Positions 9,543 through 18,124 of a DNA stretch of 64,000 nucleotides are shown one piece after another (the stretch's first letter is position 1; each line of letters starts with the position of its first letter). The position numbers and the translations under genes are program-made. This DNA is from Bacillota bacterium. Its GTDB lineage: Bacteria > Bacillota > Clostridia > Lachnospirales > Lachnospiraceae. The notes under the pieces are model-generated. The model was given only the letters and a program-made list of their open reading frames with translations, had not been told where the DNA came from and did not search any database. The stretch covers positions 1 through 64,000 of the forward strand of contig JAEYOY010000023.1 of the NCBI GenBank assembly GCA_023411215.1, given 5' to 3'.

Positions 9543-9764
9543 TTGATCGATAAGTTGAAGAATACAAAGGATAATGTTGTGGGCAAGATAAAAGAAACCA
9601 CAGGCAAGAAGATAAATAATGATAGACTTGAATTGAACGGAAAGCTACAGTCCTTTCAATCCAAGGTAGGTGAAGGAATGGAAAAATGGAAGGGAGAGAT
9701 GGCAGAAAAAGCAAACCATGTTATTGAACGGACCAAACCAGATCAAAAAAACAATCATAAGTAG
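9543..9764 (+). CDS. CsbD-like small stress protein
   Basis: 73 residues, highly charged and helical. The core KDNVVGKIKETTGKKINNDR followed by LELNGKLQ matches the CsbD family, small general-stress proteins of unknown mechanism. The start is TTG at 9543 with GGAGGTG six bases upstream; the ATG at 9507 lies before that site and is rejected. The next gene (GlsB/YeaQ-like) follows after 17 bases, and the pairing of CsbD and YeaQ-type proteins suggests a small stress operon. Confidence 0.7.
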   Translation: MIDKLKNTKDNVVGKIKETTGKKINNDRLELNGKLQSFQSKVGEGMEKWKGEMAEKANHVIERTKPDQKNNHK

Positions 9765-9781
9765 AGGAAGGGAGCATTGAA

Positions 9782-10051
9782 ATGCCTGAAATTAGCAATC
9801 TCTTAGTCTGGCTGATACTCGGAGGGTTATCCGGTTGGATTGCCAGCAAAATAACTGGAAATGATGCAAGAATGGGAATTGGATGGAATCTGATTGTTGG
9901 TATTATAGGAGCCTTTATCGGAGGCTGGCTGGCCGGTATTTTCGGATTAGGTCCTGCAACGGGACTTAATCTTTGGAGCTTTATCATTTCAATCGTAGGC
10001 TCGGTAATATTATTATCACTGGTCAACCTGTTTCGTAATAAACAAAAATAG
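9782..10051 (+). CDS. GlsB/YeaQ/YmgE-family stress membrane protein
   Basis: 89 residues with three hydrophobic glycine-rich segments (GGLSGWIASKITG, GWNLIVGIIGAFIGGWLAGIFG, and a C-terminal helix). This is the pattern of the transglycosylase-associated small membrane protein family. The name is historical; no enzymatic function is established. It is probably co-transcribed with the CsbD-like gene upstream. Confidence 0.88.
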   Translation: MPEISNLLVWLILGGLSGWIASKITGNDARMGIGWNLIVGIIGAFIGGWLAGIFGLGPATGLNLWSFIISIVGSVILLSLVNLFRNKQK

Positions 10052-10143
10052 GTTCAAAACCAATTAGCAGCTAGCAATTAGGTATCACGATTTCATTTTT
10101 TATGGTATAATAAATGCTTAATGAGCATAATGCGAGAAAGCAC

Positions 10144-10226
10144 TCGCATAGCAAGTTTGCTTGCTAGTATGCGATCGGAGCTAAATGGGGCTGCCGCAGA
10201 ACATAATTTGTTTTTGAGACAGTCCC
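10144..10226 (+). repeat. two consecutive hairpins upstream of the acetyltransferase gene
   Basis: The first hairpin is TCGCATAGCAAG against CTTGCTAGTATGCGA (10144-10174, with a three-base bulge). The second (10187-10226) pairs GGGGCTGCC... with ...TTTTTGAGACAGTCCC imperfectly. The second shares the GGCTG ... TTTTGARACAG words with the hairpin behind pulA at 2935-3026, so both may belong to a dispersed repeat family. It could also terminate the stress operon. Confidence 0.5.
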
Positions 10227-10284
10227 ATTATTGTGTGAAAGAATAAGGGATTGGAATATTAAGATTACCACGTGGAGGATGGAT

Positions 10285-11178
10285 ATGAATACTGCGACAC
10301 AGGTTACGATTGGGGAAGAGGATTATTTGTTTGTTAAGCAATATCAAGATAATGAGGAGTTACGGAGTGAACTAAATCAGCTAACCAGACAGACCTTTGG
10401 CTTTGATTTTGAAGGATGGTATCAGCAAGACCTATGGACGGACCGATATAGACCGTATTCATTGGTACATAAGAACCGGATTGTAGCTAATGTGAGTGTA
10501 AACCCGATTGAATTTGTTGCGGAGGGGAAGATTTATCAAACACTTCAGATTGGTACGGTAATGACAGACCCGGCGTATCGTAATAAAGGGCTCAGTAGAG
10601 TTTTGTTTGATATTATTATGGAGGAATATGATGGTAAGGTGGATTTGATGTATCTTTATGCCAATGCTACAGTAAGACAGTTCTATCCTAAGTTTGGCTT
10701 TATTCAGGCACAAGAGTACATCTATTCGAAGCAGTATACCAAGAATACGAACCATGTCTTTCGTAAGCTGGATGGTACCGATACAAAGGATAGACAGTTA
10801 CTGTCTCGCTTGGTCAGCAATACGAAGCAATTATCAAAGTATTCCATGGTTAATAATCCATACCTTTGGATGTTCTATCTTACGGGACCTCTGGCAGAAT
10901 GCTGCTATTACTGTGAGGAGCTGGACTTGGCAGCAGTAGTGGAATATGAGGAGGATGTTATACTGGTGGATGATTTCTATTGTGCAGGGGATTTTGATAT
11001 GGATGAGGTAATTGGCTCCCTGCTAGATTGTGGTAATAGAAAGGTCCTACTTGGCTTCACGCCACAGAACACAGCTTCCTTCCATTGTGATTTACTACAG
11101 GAGCATGACACCACCTTTTTCGTGAAGGGGACTAATTTTGTTGAGAAAGGAAGACTCCCTATTCTCTCTCATGCATAG
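10285..11178 (+). CDS. GNAT-family N-acetyltransferase
   Basis: 297 residues. The acetyl-CoA binding motif is seen as IGTVMTDPAYRNKGLSRVLF (about residues 90-110), the usual V-x-x-xx-R-x-x-G-x-S core. The C-terminal half is longer than a single GNAT domain and resembles the two-domain Eis-like layout. The ATG at 10285 has GTGGAGG six bases upstream; an ATG at 10279 is too close and the ATG-like start at 10231 is too early. The substrate is unknown. It appears to be a monocistronic gene. Confidence 0.82.
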   Translation: MNTATQVTIGEEDYLFVKQYQDNEELRSELNQLTRQTFGFDFEGWYQQDLWTDRYRPYSLVHKNRIVANVSVNPIEFVAEGKIYQTLQIGTVMTDPAYRNKGLSRVLFDIIMEEYDGKVDLMYLYANATVRQFYPKFGFIQAQEYIYSKQYTKNTNHVFRKLDGTDTKDRQLLSRLVSNTKQLSKYSMVNNPYLWMFYLTGPLAECCYYCEELDLAAVVEYEEDVILVDDFYCAGDFDMDEVIGSLLDCGNRKVLLGFTPQNTASFHCDLLQEHDTTFFVKGTNFVEKGRLPILSHA

Positions 11179-11293
11179 AGGTTTATTAAGCAGACAGATT
11201 AGTAAAGAATCTTAATCTAAGGAATTGCATATCTTTGAGCCTGTACCTATTCGCGGCTCAATAAAGTATGGTCACTAAAGAACGGAGAATATT

Positions 11294-11635
11294 ATGAATA
11301 TACAGATTTTTGGATCGGGTAAATGCTTTGATACCAAGAAGGCAGAGCGATATTTTAAGGAGCGGGGGATTAAATTTCAATCCATCGATGTAGGTAAGTT
11401 CGGAATGAGTAAAGGCGAGTTAAGCAATATAAAACCGGCAGTCGGAGGCATTGATCGGTTGTTAGATACGGCCTCTAAGGACAAGGATCTGCTTGCGCTG
11501 CTGCAGTACCTCTCCCCGGAGGATAAGGAGAACAAGCTTCTTGAGAATCCAAAACTGTTTCAAACACCGATTGTAAGAAACGGGAAGAAGGCGACAGTTG
11601 GTTATCAGCCCGAGGTATGGCAGGGCTGGGAATAG
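11294..11635 (+). CDS. ArsC/Spx-like thioredoxin-fold protein
   Basis: 113 residues matching the ArsC family in length and fold: N-terminal IQIFGSGKCFDTKKAERYF with a single catalytic-type cysteine at residue 11, a GIKFQSIDV strand, and C-terminal LFQTPIVRNGKKATVGYQPEVW. It resembles the uncharacterised YffB-like or glutaredoxin-like members rather than classical arsenate reductase, because there are no arsenic genes nearby. The role is uncertain. Confidence 0.8.
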   Translation: MNIQIFGSGKCFDTKKAERYFKERGIKFQSIDVGKFGMSKGELSNIKPAVGGIDRLLDTASKDKDLLALLQYLSPEDKENKLLENPKLFQTPIVRNGKKATVGYQPEVWQGWE

Positions 11636-11834
11636 GCTAGCGATTGGACTTAGTCAAAGTTGAACTCATTCTTTACATTATGGTTTGGTCCAGACGTAAC
11701 CGTGATACGATTTTTTAATGTCAAGTACACCTTGCTTACTGTTAAATTATGGATTATAATACTAGTGTGAATAAAGGATTTTTACAAGGAATTGGCACTA
11801 GTCATGCAGTCGTCTATACGAAGGGGGTAATTCT

Positions 11835-12476
11835 ATGGAAAGTAGAGCAATTAAGATTTACGCACCTATGAACAAGAAGCTTGCGATGAAGATTATTCCG
11901 GGGCATTTTGCAACCAGTAACTCCCACATCAGCCAGTATATTGACCTAACTTCGATGAAGACCCGAATCAGTGAAGCAGCAGAAGCAGCCAGAATTTTGG
12001 CAAAGCAATATGTGAACAGCACAATAGTAGATACCATCGTATGTCTGGACGGCTGCGAGGTTGTCGGTACTTTTCTGGCACAGGAATTATCCGGTGCCGG
12101 CTTTCGCTCTATGAATTCCCACCAGACAATCTACGTTATCACACCGGAGTTTAATACCAACGGACAGATGATCTTTCGCAATAACAACCAACCGGCTGTC
12201 TATAGTAAGAATATTCTCTTACTTGCAGCATCCGCAACAACAGGAGATACCCTGAGAAAAAGTCTGGATTGTATCCAGTATTACGGTGGCATCATTCGTG
12301 GTATCAGTGCAATATTTAGCGCAGTAGGTAATATTGATCAGATCCCGGTTTATTCCATTTTTACTGCGAAGGATATCCCGGATTACAGAAGCTTTGTGAT
12401 CGGTGAATGTCCTATGTGTAAAGCGAAGCAGAGGCTGGAAGCAATCGTTGGTGGCAATGGTTATATGAAGCTGTAA
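11835..12476 (+). CDS. phosphoribosyltransferase-family protein
   Basis: 213 residues. The core SKNILLLAASATTGDTLRKS (about residues 124-143) matches the PRPP-binding loop of type I phosphoribosyltransferases, here with AASATTGDT in place of the usual acidic DDVxxTGxT. An earlier VDTIVCLDGCEVVGTFLAQEL segment fits the orotate phosphoribosyltransferase-like fold. The C-terminus has a CPMC pair. The loss of the two acidic residues before the loop raises doubt about ordinary transferase chemistry. GGGGG ribosome site before the ATG. No pathway context. Confidence 0.7.
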   Translation: MESRAIKIYAPMNKKLAMKIIPGHFATSNSHISQYIDLTSMKTRISEAAEAARILAKQYVNSTIVDTIVCLDGCEVVGTFLAQELSGAGFRSMNSHQTIYVITPEFNTNGQMIFRNNNQPAVYSKNILLLAASATTGDTLRKSLDCIQYYGGIIRGISAIFSAVGNIDQIPVYSIFTAKDIPDYRSFVIGECPMCKAKQRLEAIVGGNGYMKL

Positions 12477-12484
12477 TAGAAGAG

Positions 12485-12522
12485 GAACCGGAGAAAGCAC
12501 GCTATGCGAACTTCTCCGGTTC
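12485..12522. terminator. bidirectional terminator-like hairpin
   Basis: Perfect 11-base stem (GAACCGGAGAA / TTCTCCGGTTC) in the gap between the convergent phosphoribosyltransferase and corA genes. T tracts on both sides are weak, so the strength is uncertain. Confidence 0.7.
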
Positions 12523-12567
12523 TAGTTTATCGTATAGGATAATTCATGTTGCCTCATGTATGTCTTA

Positions 12568-13503
12568 TTACATGAATTTTTTCTTTCGAAAGAAGATAAG
12601 ACAGATAATGGCTACAATTATGCTAAGCAGAATAACATAGATATATCCGTACCGCCAGGTAATCTCAGGCATGGTAGTGAAATTCATGCCATACCAGCCG
12701 ACAATCAGAGTCAAGGGGAGGAATATGGTCGTCACTACGGTAAATATTTTCATGATTTTATTAAGATCATATTCTAATTGCGCATGATAAGCTTCTCTTA
12801 CATGAACACTATATTCCTGCAGCATTCTGGTATTATTGCTTAACCGATTCGCGCGGTCGGCAAAGATGCGGAAAAAATGTAGATTCTCATCGGAGAAGAT
12901 ATCGATGGTATTTTCCTCCAACTCTTCGCCGATTGCTATAAACTGCTGATAATAGTTATCAAGCAAGATAAGTCTCTTTCGGATATCGGTGATCTGATGG
13001 TTAAAATCCTTATCAAGCTCACGTTCATTAATTTTATCTTCGTGAGCACTAATTTCAGCTTCGATATCAACAAGCAGAGTATAGTCCTGATTAATAAAGC
13101 GTTCCAGAAAGCCAAACACCAGCCGCTCTAAGGATATCCGGGACAGGTTCAGATGCTCCAAAAGCTCCAGAAGCTTCATCTTAGTGCTTTGGTCACGATC
13201 CTCAATAACCACGATTAAAAGTAGATTCTTTTTGATATAAATTCCAATTCGGTCTTGAACCTTTACAATCTGACCAGGATTAATACCTATGACAACACCG
13301 AAGAGATAGTCATAATAGGAACTTAAAGTACCGTGGAGGTGCTGATCATCATTCTGACATTCTGTTACAGTCAGGTACGAGAAACCAAACTGCTCGTAGC
13401 AGGACTCCAAATCCTTTAGAGGAATTATCCCGACAGTTAAAATATCCGGATTTATATCCTTACATTCTATTTTTGCTACCTCATCCAGAATCTGATAATA
13501 CAC
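12568..13503 (-). CDS. corA: CorA-family divalent metal transporter
   Basis: 311 residues. The C-terminal two membrane helices carry the diagnostic YGMNF motif at the end of the first (…IVGWYGMNFTTMPE), followed by the second helix YGYIYVILLSIIVAIICLIFF and a basic tail KKKFM. The long N-terminal cytoplasmic domain is helical, as in Mg2+ (or Co2+/Ni2+) channels of this family. The start is placed at GTG 13503 because AAAGGAG lies eight bases upstream; a TTG at 13521 would put that site inside the gene. Confidence 0.92.
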   Translation of the reverse strand: MYYQILDEVAKIECKDINPDILTVGIIPLKDLESCYEQFGFSYLTVTECQNDDQHLHGTLSSYYDYLFGVVIGINPGQIVKVQDRIGIYIKKNLLLIVVIEDRDQSTKMKLLELLEHLNLSRISLERLVFGFLERFINQDYTLLVDIEAEISAHEDKINERELDKDFNHQITDIRKRLILLDNYYQQFIAIGEELEENTIDIFSDENLHFFRIFADRANRLSNNTRMLQEYSVHVREAYHAQLEYDLNKIMKIFTVVTTIFLPLTLIVGWYGMNFTTMPEITWRYGYIYVILLSIIVAIICLIFFRKKKFM

Positions 13504-13566
13504 AGCAGGTTCTCCTTTCAAGCATCCTTCATCTATTCAAACATCATAATGTGCTTTTTCCAGAAA

Positions 13567-13594
13567 ATTATAACACAATATGCAATATTGTCAA
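13567..13594 (-). promoter_or_regulatory. consensus vegetative promoter of corA
   Basis: On the minus strand: TTGACA, a 16-base spacer, then TATAAT, about 65 bases before the corA start. Both boxes match the sigma-A consensus exactly. The spacer includes a CAATATGCAATATTG partial palindrome. Confidence 0.8.
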
Positions 13595-13792
13595 ATACAA
13601 GCAATTGTTTGTTAGACTTCAATATCGGATACATATTTTAAACTCATTTTGCCACATTACTGACTAGGTTAGAACCGTATTGTACCAATGATAATTTTAT
13701 TAAATGCAGCCTCGTAATTTATAGCGAAATCATTTATAATGAACCTAATGAAGAAATACGATGATAAAAATACATAAGGGAGATTAAATGAG

Positions 13793-14575
13793 ATGGCCTT
13801 ATTACATGTTAACTTTTTTTCGGAAGTATTAGGAATGAGTATGAATATGGATGTTATCCTGCCTCAGAGTACGAATGGGCAGATAGGCATGAAGGGTAAT
13901 CGAAAGGATGGGAAGTACCCTGTTTTATATCTGCTTCATGGAATGAGTGATGACCATACAATATGGCAGCGAAGAACTTCAATTGAGCGTTATGTCAGCG
14001 AGCTTGGTATCGCTGTGGTGATGCCTACCGTTCATCTTAGCTTTTATACCGATATGAAATATGGTTTAAAATATTGGACCTTTATCTCGCAGGAGCTTCC
14101 CAAGATCTGCCATGAATTCTTTCCGAATATGTCGGAACGCAGGGAGGATACCTTTGCAGCTGGCCTTTCGATGGGTGGTTATGGTGCCCTGAAGCTAGGG
14201 CTCCGTGCACCGGAGACTTATGGCGCGGTGGCTTCTCTCTCCGGTGCGCTGGATATGGCAGCGGAGATGAAGAACATTTCCAGTAACGAACCTACCGGAG
14301 TATTTCGTAATATATTCGGTTCTTATGAAGAGCTGGTTAACTCAGCTGAGGATCTGATGTCAGTAGCCGTAAATCTGAAGGAAAGTGGCAAACCTCTCCC
14401 TAAGATATATATATGGTGTGGGACAGAGGACTTTCTTTATGTACATAACCTTACTGCTAAAAATAGGCTGACGGAATTAGGATATGATCTTACTTATGAG
14501 GAATCACCCGGAGATCACCAGTGGAAATACTGGGATGAAAAGATTCAAAGAGTATTAGAATGGTTACCATTATAA
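13793..14575 (+). CDS. alpha/beta-hydrolase esterase (EstA / S-formylglutathione hydrolase-like)
   Basis: 260 residues, an esterase-D type fold. The nucleophile elbow is GLSMGGYG with S126, the acid is D213 in WCGTEDFLY and the histidine H242 in SPGDHQWKYW, making a complete triad. YPVLYLLHGMSDDHTIW forms the oxyanion region. No signal peptide, so cytoplasmic; typical substrates are short acyl or acetyl esters, including those on sugars. AAGGGAG lies ten bases from the ATG. It is just upstream of the FadR-type regulator, but a functional link is not evident. Confidence 0.85.
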   Translation: MALLHVNFFSEVLGMSMNMDVILPQSTNGQIGMKGNRKDGKYPVLYLLHGMSDDHTIWQRRTSIERYVSELGIAVVMPTVHLSFYTDMKYGLKYWTFISQELPKICHEFFPNMSERREDTFAAGLSMGGYGALKLGLRAPETYGAVASLSGALDMAAEMKNISSNEPTGVFRNIFGSYEELVNSAEDLMSVAVNLKESGKPLPKIYIWCGTEDFLYVHNLTAKNRLTELGYDLTYEESPGDHQWKYWDEKIQRVLEWLPL

Positions 14576-14601
14576 AATAAATTAGAAATAGGGTAGGAAA
14601 A

Positions 14602-15315
14602 ATGGCAGAAGAGAATACGATACAACAAAAATCTTATACAAAAGTAATTGATTATATCAAGCTTCAGATACGGGAAGGGAATCTGACCTTGGGCAGCAAA
14701 CTGCCTGCGGAGCGGGAACTGTCGCTGCTGCTGGGAATAAGCCGCAATTCCGTTCGTGAAGCGATAAGAACACTGGATATCATGGGTGTTATTTCCAGCC
14801 AACAGGGTGCGGGTAACTACCTCATTGGTAATTTTGAGAATAATTTAGTGGAATCCCTGTCTATGATGTTCCTACTTAATCAGATTAACTATCAGCAGAT
14901 TAGTCAGCTCAGGAGGGCGTTGGAGATGCAGGCTCTTATACTTGCAATCGATAACATAACAGAGGAGCAAATATTGGAACTGGAGCAGGTCGTTGCCGAG
15001 CTGGAGCATACTACCGAAGAGAATAATATTGTTTTAGATAAAAAGCTTCATTATACCATAGCAACAGCCTCAGGGAATAGGCTGATTAGCGATATCCTCC
15101 AAGCTTTATCAGATTTGATCGATCAATTCATTGTGGATCTGCGACGAGAGATTTTGAGCTCTCCAGATAGTAAAATTGTTCTTTTTGAAGCCCATAATGA
15201 GATGATGCAAAGTTTGATCAAAAAAGATAAGAATATGGGTTTCTTGGCTATCAATAAGCACTTTGGTATAATTGACGAAAAACTCAAGATAAATGCAAAA
15301 GGAACTATGAGATAG
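14602..15315 (+). CDS. FadR-subfamily GntR regulator, probable lactate-operon regulator
   Basis: 237 residues. The N-terminal winged helix-turn-helix (LPAERELSLLLGISRNSVRE, about residues 34-53) is of GntR type, and the C-terminal helical domain (about 95-230) is of FCD type as in LldR/LutR regulators of lactate use. It sits 300 bases upstream of the lactate permease, with two identical palindromes of the TGGT-N3-ACCA FadR-family type between them. I infer that it binds those sites and responds to lactate. Effector and sign of regulation are not shown by sequence. Confidence 0.85.
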   Translation: MAEENTIQQKSYTKVIDYIKLQIREGNLTLGSKLPAERELSLLLGISRNSVREAIRTLDIMGVISSQQGAGNYLIGNFENNLVESLSMMFLLNQINYQQISQLRRALEMQALILAIDNITEEQILELEQVVAELEHTTEENNIVLDKKLHYTIATASGNRLISDILQALSDLIDQFIVDLRREILSSPDSKIVLFEAHNEMMQSLIKKDKNMGFLAINKHFGIIDEKLKINAKGTMR

Positions 15316-15366
15316 TACAAAACATCCATTTCCAGTTTCTTAAGATTGTTAAAAAAATGACTTTTG

Positions 15367-15395
15367 TTGACAGGGATATGAAAGGAAAGTATAAT
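15367..15395 (+). promoter_or_regulatory. consensus promoter of the lactate operon
   Basis: TTGACA (15367-15372), 17-base spacer, TATAAT (15390-15395): a perfect sigma-A promoter. The expected start site lies about 15402, directly at the edge of the first operator, so a bound regulator would block initiation or escape. Confidence 0.88.
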
Positions 15396-15404
15396 AAAAT
15401 CACC

Positions 15405-15422
15405 AAATGGTACTACCAATTT
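15405..15422 (+). promoter_or_regulatory. operator 1 for the FadR-type regulator
   Basis: AAATGGTACTACCAATTT, a palindrome around TGGTA-C-TACCA, placed just after the -10 box. The same 18 bases occur exactly, in inverse orientation, at 15541. It matches the general FadR-family operator form. Confidence 0.8.
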
Positions 15423-15540
15423 TGAGTTGCATGACTCATTGTTTAACACCAATATGATAGAGGATTTTAGACTGCAGATAATAATCATCAATCATATAGG
15501 AGGTTAAACTCCCGGTTATGCAACCTTTCTTTTTCAGTGT

Positions 15541-15558
15541 AAATTGGTAGTACCATTT
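15541..15558 (-). promoter_or_regulatory. operator 2 for the FadR-type regulator
   Basis: Exact inverted copy of operator 1, 136 bases downstream and 60 bases before the permease start. Two identical sites this far apart suggest looping or a transcription roadblock in the leader. Confidence 0.78.
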
Positions 15559-15618
15559 AAGAAAATATCTTTTCCTTTTAATGAAGTTCGCGCTTGGAGC
15601 GCTGGAATGGAGTAAATT

Positions 15619-17160
15619 ATGAATATGACTTTAGCGTTTGTTTTAGCCTTATTGCCTATTATCTGGCTAATCGTAGCACTAACCGCTTTGAAGATACCAG
15701 GATTCAAAGCGTGTATAATAGCATTGATCATGGCCTATGTACTAGCCGTGTTTGTCTGGAGAATGCCCCTATTTGACAGTGTGACAGCGGTAGCAGAGGG
15801 AGCAGCATTAGCGCTATGGCCGATTATCATCGTAATTATTGCTGCAATCTTTACTTACAATGTCTGTGTTTCGACCGGTAACATGGAAGTGATAAAGAAG
15901 ATGTTGGCAAGTGTTACTAATGATAAAAGAGTATTGGTATTATTTATTGCTTGGGGCTTTGGAGGCTTCATGGAAGGAATGGCCGGTTTTGGAACCGCAG
16001 TTGCAATACCTGCCAGCATGCTATGGGGCTTGGGCTTTGACCCGGTATTTGCGGCAATTGTGTGCTTAATTGCCAATGCTACCCCGACCGCCTTCGGCTC
16101 CATTGGTATCCCTACAACCACGCTATCTAAGATAACCGGTCTGGATGTGTTCGGATTATCAACGAATACAGTTATGATCCTTACACCGATTATCCTCCTT
16201 ACCCCCTTCATCTTGGTGTACATAACAGGTAAATCGAAGGAGGTCTTCAAGGGAGTGACCATGATAACCTTGGTGTCCGGATTAACCTTCCTGATTCCGG
16301 AGTTTATCGTGGCAAAATACCTAGGAGCGGAGCTTTCGGTAGTTATCGGATCCGTTTGTTCCATGCTTGGTACCTTTATCGCAGCAAAGATCTTTGGTAA
16401 AGCAGAAATAGAGCCTCAGTATCGATTAGATACGAAACATAGTGAAAAGGTAAGCGGCAAACAGGCATTCACTGCGTGGAGTCCCTTCATACTGATCTTT
16501 ATTCTTTTGCTTGCAACCTCCAAGCTGATTGCACCTCTCAATGAGCTGCTGACAATGGTTAAGACCTCAGTTAATATCTATTCCGGAGAGAATGCATCTC
16601 CTTATACCTTCTCCTGGTTGGCTACTCCCGGAGTATGGATCATACTGGCAGCCTTTATCGGAGGTAAGCTCCAGGGAGCAAGCTTCTCCAGCATGGTTAA
16701 GATTTTCGCTAAGACAGTTGTTCAATTAAGCAAGACAATTATAACCATTATCTGTATTATGGCAACCGCAAAGCTGATGGGCTATAGCGGAATGATATCT
16801 TCTATCGCTTTGATGTTTGTTACGGTAACCGGTTCCTTCTATCCTTTGTTTGCCCCTTTCCTCGGAGCAATTGGAACCTTTGTAACCGGCAGCGGTACTT
16901 CAGCCAGTGTACTCTTCGGAGGACTGCAATTGGAAACCTCTATCGCCTTGAACCTCAATCAATCATGGATTGCAGCCTCTAATACGGCCGGAGCCATTAC
17001 TGCAAAGATGATATCTCCCCAGAGTATTGCGGTTGCTGTGGCAGCAGTAAGCTTACAAGGAAAAGAGAGTGTGTTACTTAAGGGTACCATCAAATATTTT
17101 GTATTGTTTGTCGTGATTGTAGGAATTGTAACCTTCCTTGGTGCGAGGTTATTAGGATAA
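15619..17160 (+). CDS. lctP: L-lactate permease
   Basis: 513 residues with about 12-14 membrane segments, matching the LctP family length. Motifs include the GFGGFMEGMAGFGTAVAIPA loop (about residues 113-132) and the C-terminal GSGTSASVLFGGLQ / AASNTAGAITAKMISPQSIA block conserved in lactate and glycolate permeases. It imports lactate with a cation across the cytoplasmic membrane and is the first gene of the lactate operon. A TGGAG site precedes the ATG. Confidence 0.93.
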   Translation: MNMTLAFVLALLPIIWLIVALTALKIPGFKACIIALIMAYVLAVFVWRMPLFDSVTAVAEGAALALWPIIIVIIAAIFTYNVCVSTGNMEVIKKMLASVTNDKRVLVLFIAWGFGGFMEGMAGFGTAVAIPASMLWGLGFDPVFAAIVCLIANATPTAFGSIGIPTTTLSKITGLDVFGLSTNTVMILTPIILLTPFILVYITGKSKEVFKGVTMITLVSGLTFLIPEFIVAKYLGAELSVVIGSVCSMLGTFIAAKIFGKAEIEPQYRLDTKHSEKVSGKQAFTAWSPFILIFILLLATSKLIAPLNELLTMVKTSVNIYSGENASPYTFSWLATPGVWIILAAFIGGKLQGASFSSMVKIFAKTVVQLSKTIITIICIMATAKLMGYSGMISSIALMFVTVTGSFYPLFAPFLGAIGTFVTGSGTSASVLFGGLQLETSIALNLNQSWIAASNTAGAITAKMISPQSIAVAVAAVSLQGKESVLLKGTIKYFVLFVVIVGIVTFLGARLLG

Positions 17161-17184
17161 TTAATGTGAATAAAAAGCAATTCC

Positions 17185-17207
17185 CTAAACGAAATTCATT
17201 CGCTTAG
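17185..17207 (+). promoter_or_regulatory. intercistronic hairpin, lctP-etfB gap
   Basis: Stem CTAAACGAA / TTCGCTTAG (one mismatch) with a five-base loop. It is related in sequence to the hairpin in the etfA-lctD gap (19329-19352); the two differ by paired changes in the stem. Possible RNA processing or stability element. Confidence 0.5.
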
Positions 17208-17323
17208 TTAGAAGCTGCATCGCAGATGTAAAATGCTAGTTAGATCGAAAATCAATGATTTTATAATATATTGTAAGAAAGTCTGAATGATGCGCGATCA
17301 ATATGCGCAGGAACGGAGAGTTT

Positions 17324-18112
17324 ATGAACATTTTAGTATGTATTAAGCAGGTACCGGACAGTAATAAGGTGGAAGTGGATCCGGTTACAGGAGTTTTAAA
17401 AAGAAATGGTGTTGAATCCAAGATGAACCCATATGATTTATATGCTATTGAAGCAGCACTTCGAATCAGAGAAGAAATGGGTGGCAAAATTACGGCTCTT
17501 ACCATGGGACCCGGACAGGCAGCCAGCGTCATCCGTGAGGCCTTTGCCATGGGTGTGGATGAAGGAGTTCTGATTTCAGATCGAAAATTCGGTGGTGCTG
17601 ATGTACTTGCAACCAGCTATACCATATCCCAGGGAATTAAACTGTTAGGTGATTTTGATCTTATTCTCTGCGGAAAACAGACAACGGACGGCGACACCGC
17701 TCAGGTAGGACCGGAGGTTTCTGAGTATCTTAAGATACCCAGCGTATCCAATGTATCAAGGATTGTAGAGCTTGGTGAGAAAGCGGTTACCGTTGAGATG
17801 GATATGTCCCATGATATTGAGATCGCCAAGATCGCATTTCCTTGCTTGTTGTCCGTGGATAAAGATATCTTTATGCCAAGACTCCCTTCTTATCTTAAGA
17901 AGGAGATGACGAAGGACCGTGAGATCAGAGTAATCAGTCTTGAACAGCTTGAGGATAAGGATGAGAAGCATTATGGACTGAACGGGTCTCCAACTCAGGT
18001 ACAACGGATCTTCCCTCCGGCAGTAAATTCTCACAGAGAGATATGGACAGGAACACAGGTAGAGCTTTCAGATCAACTGCATATCAAATTGCAGGAACTG
18101 AAATTCGTATAG
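17324..18112 (+). CDS. lctB: electron-transfer flavoprotein beta subunit of the lactate dehydrogenase complex
   Basis: 262 residues. Begins MNILVCIKQVPDSNKVEVDP, and contains ALTMGPGQAASVIREAFAMG and LILCGKQTTDGDTAQVGPEVSEYL, hallmarks of EtfB. In confurcating complexes EtfB shares the FAD with EtfA at the NAD site. It lies between lactate permease and EtfA, and with EtfA and LctD matches the Acetobacterium woodii lctBCD arrangement. The ATG at 17324 has GGAG upstream; the earlier ATG at 17303 is rejected because the family N-terminus begins at MNILV. Confidence 0.92.
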   Translation: MNILVCIKQVPDSNKVEVDPVTGVLKRNGVESKMNPYDLYAIEAALRIREEMGGKITALTMGPGQAASVIREAFAMGVDEGVLISDRKFGGADVLATSYTISQGIKLLGDFDLILCGKQTTDGDTAQVGPEVSEYLKIPSVSNVSRIVELGEKAVTVEMDMSHDIEIAKIAFPCLLSVDKDIFMPRLPSYLKKEMTKDREIRVISLEQLEDKDEKHYGLNGSPTQVQRIFPPAVNSHREIWTGTQVELSDQLHIKLQELKFV

Positions 18113-18124
18113 GAGGAATAGACA

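Noticed and set aside
11294..11635. Arsenate reductase assignment
   Set aside because: The fold fits, but there are no arsenic genes nearby and the family includes many members of other function.
15619..17160. A C4-dicarboxylate or other anion permease instead of lactate permease
   Set aside because: The FadR-type regulator, the Etf pair and the lactate dehydrogenase beside it support the lactate assignment.
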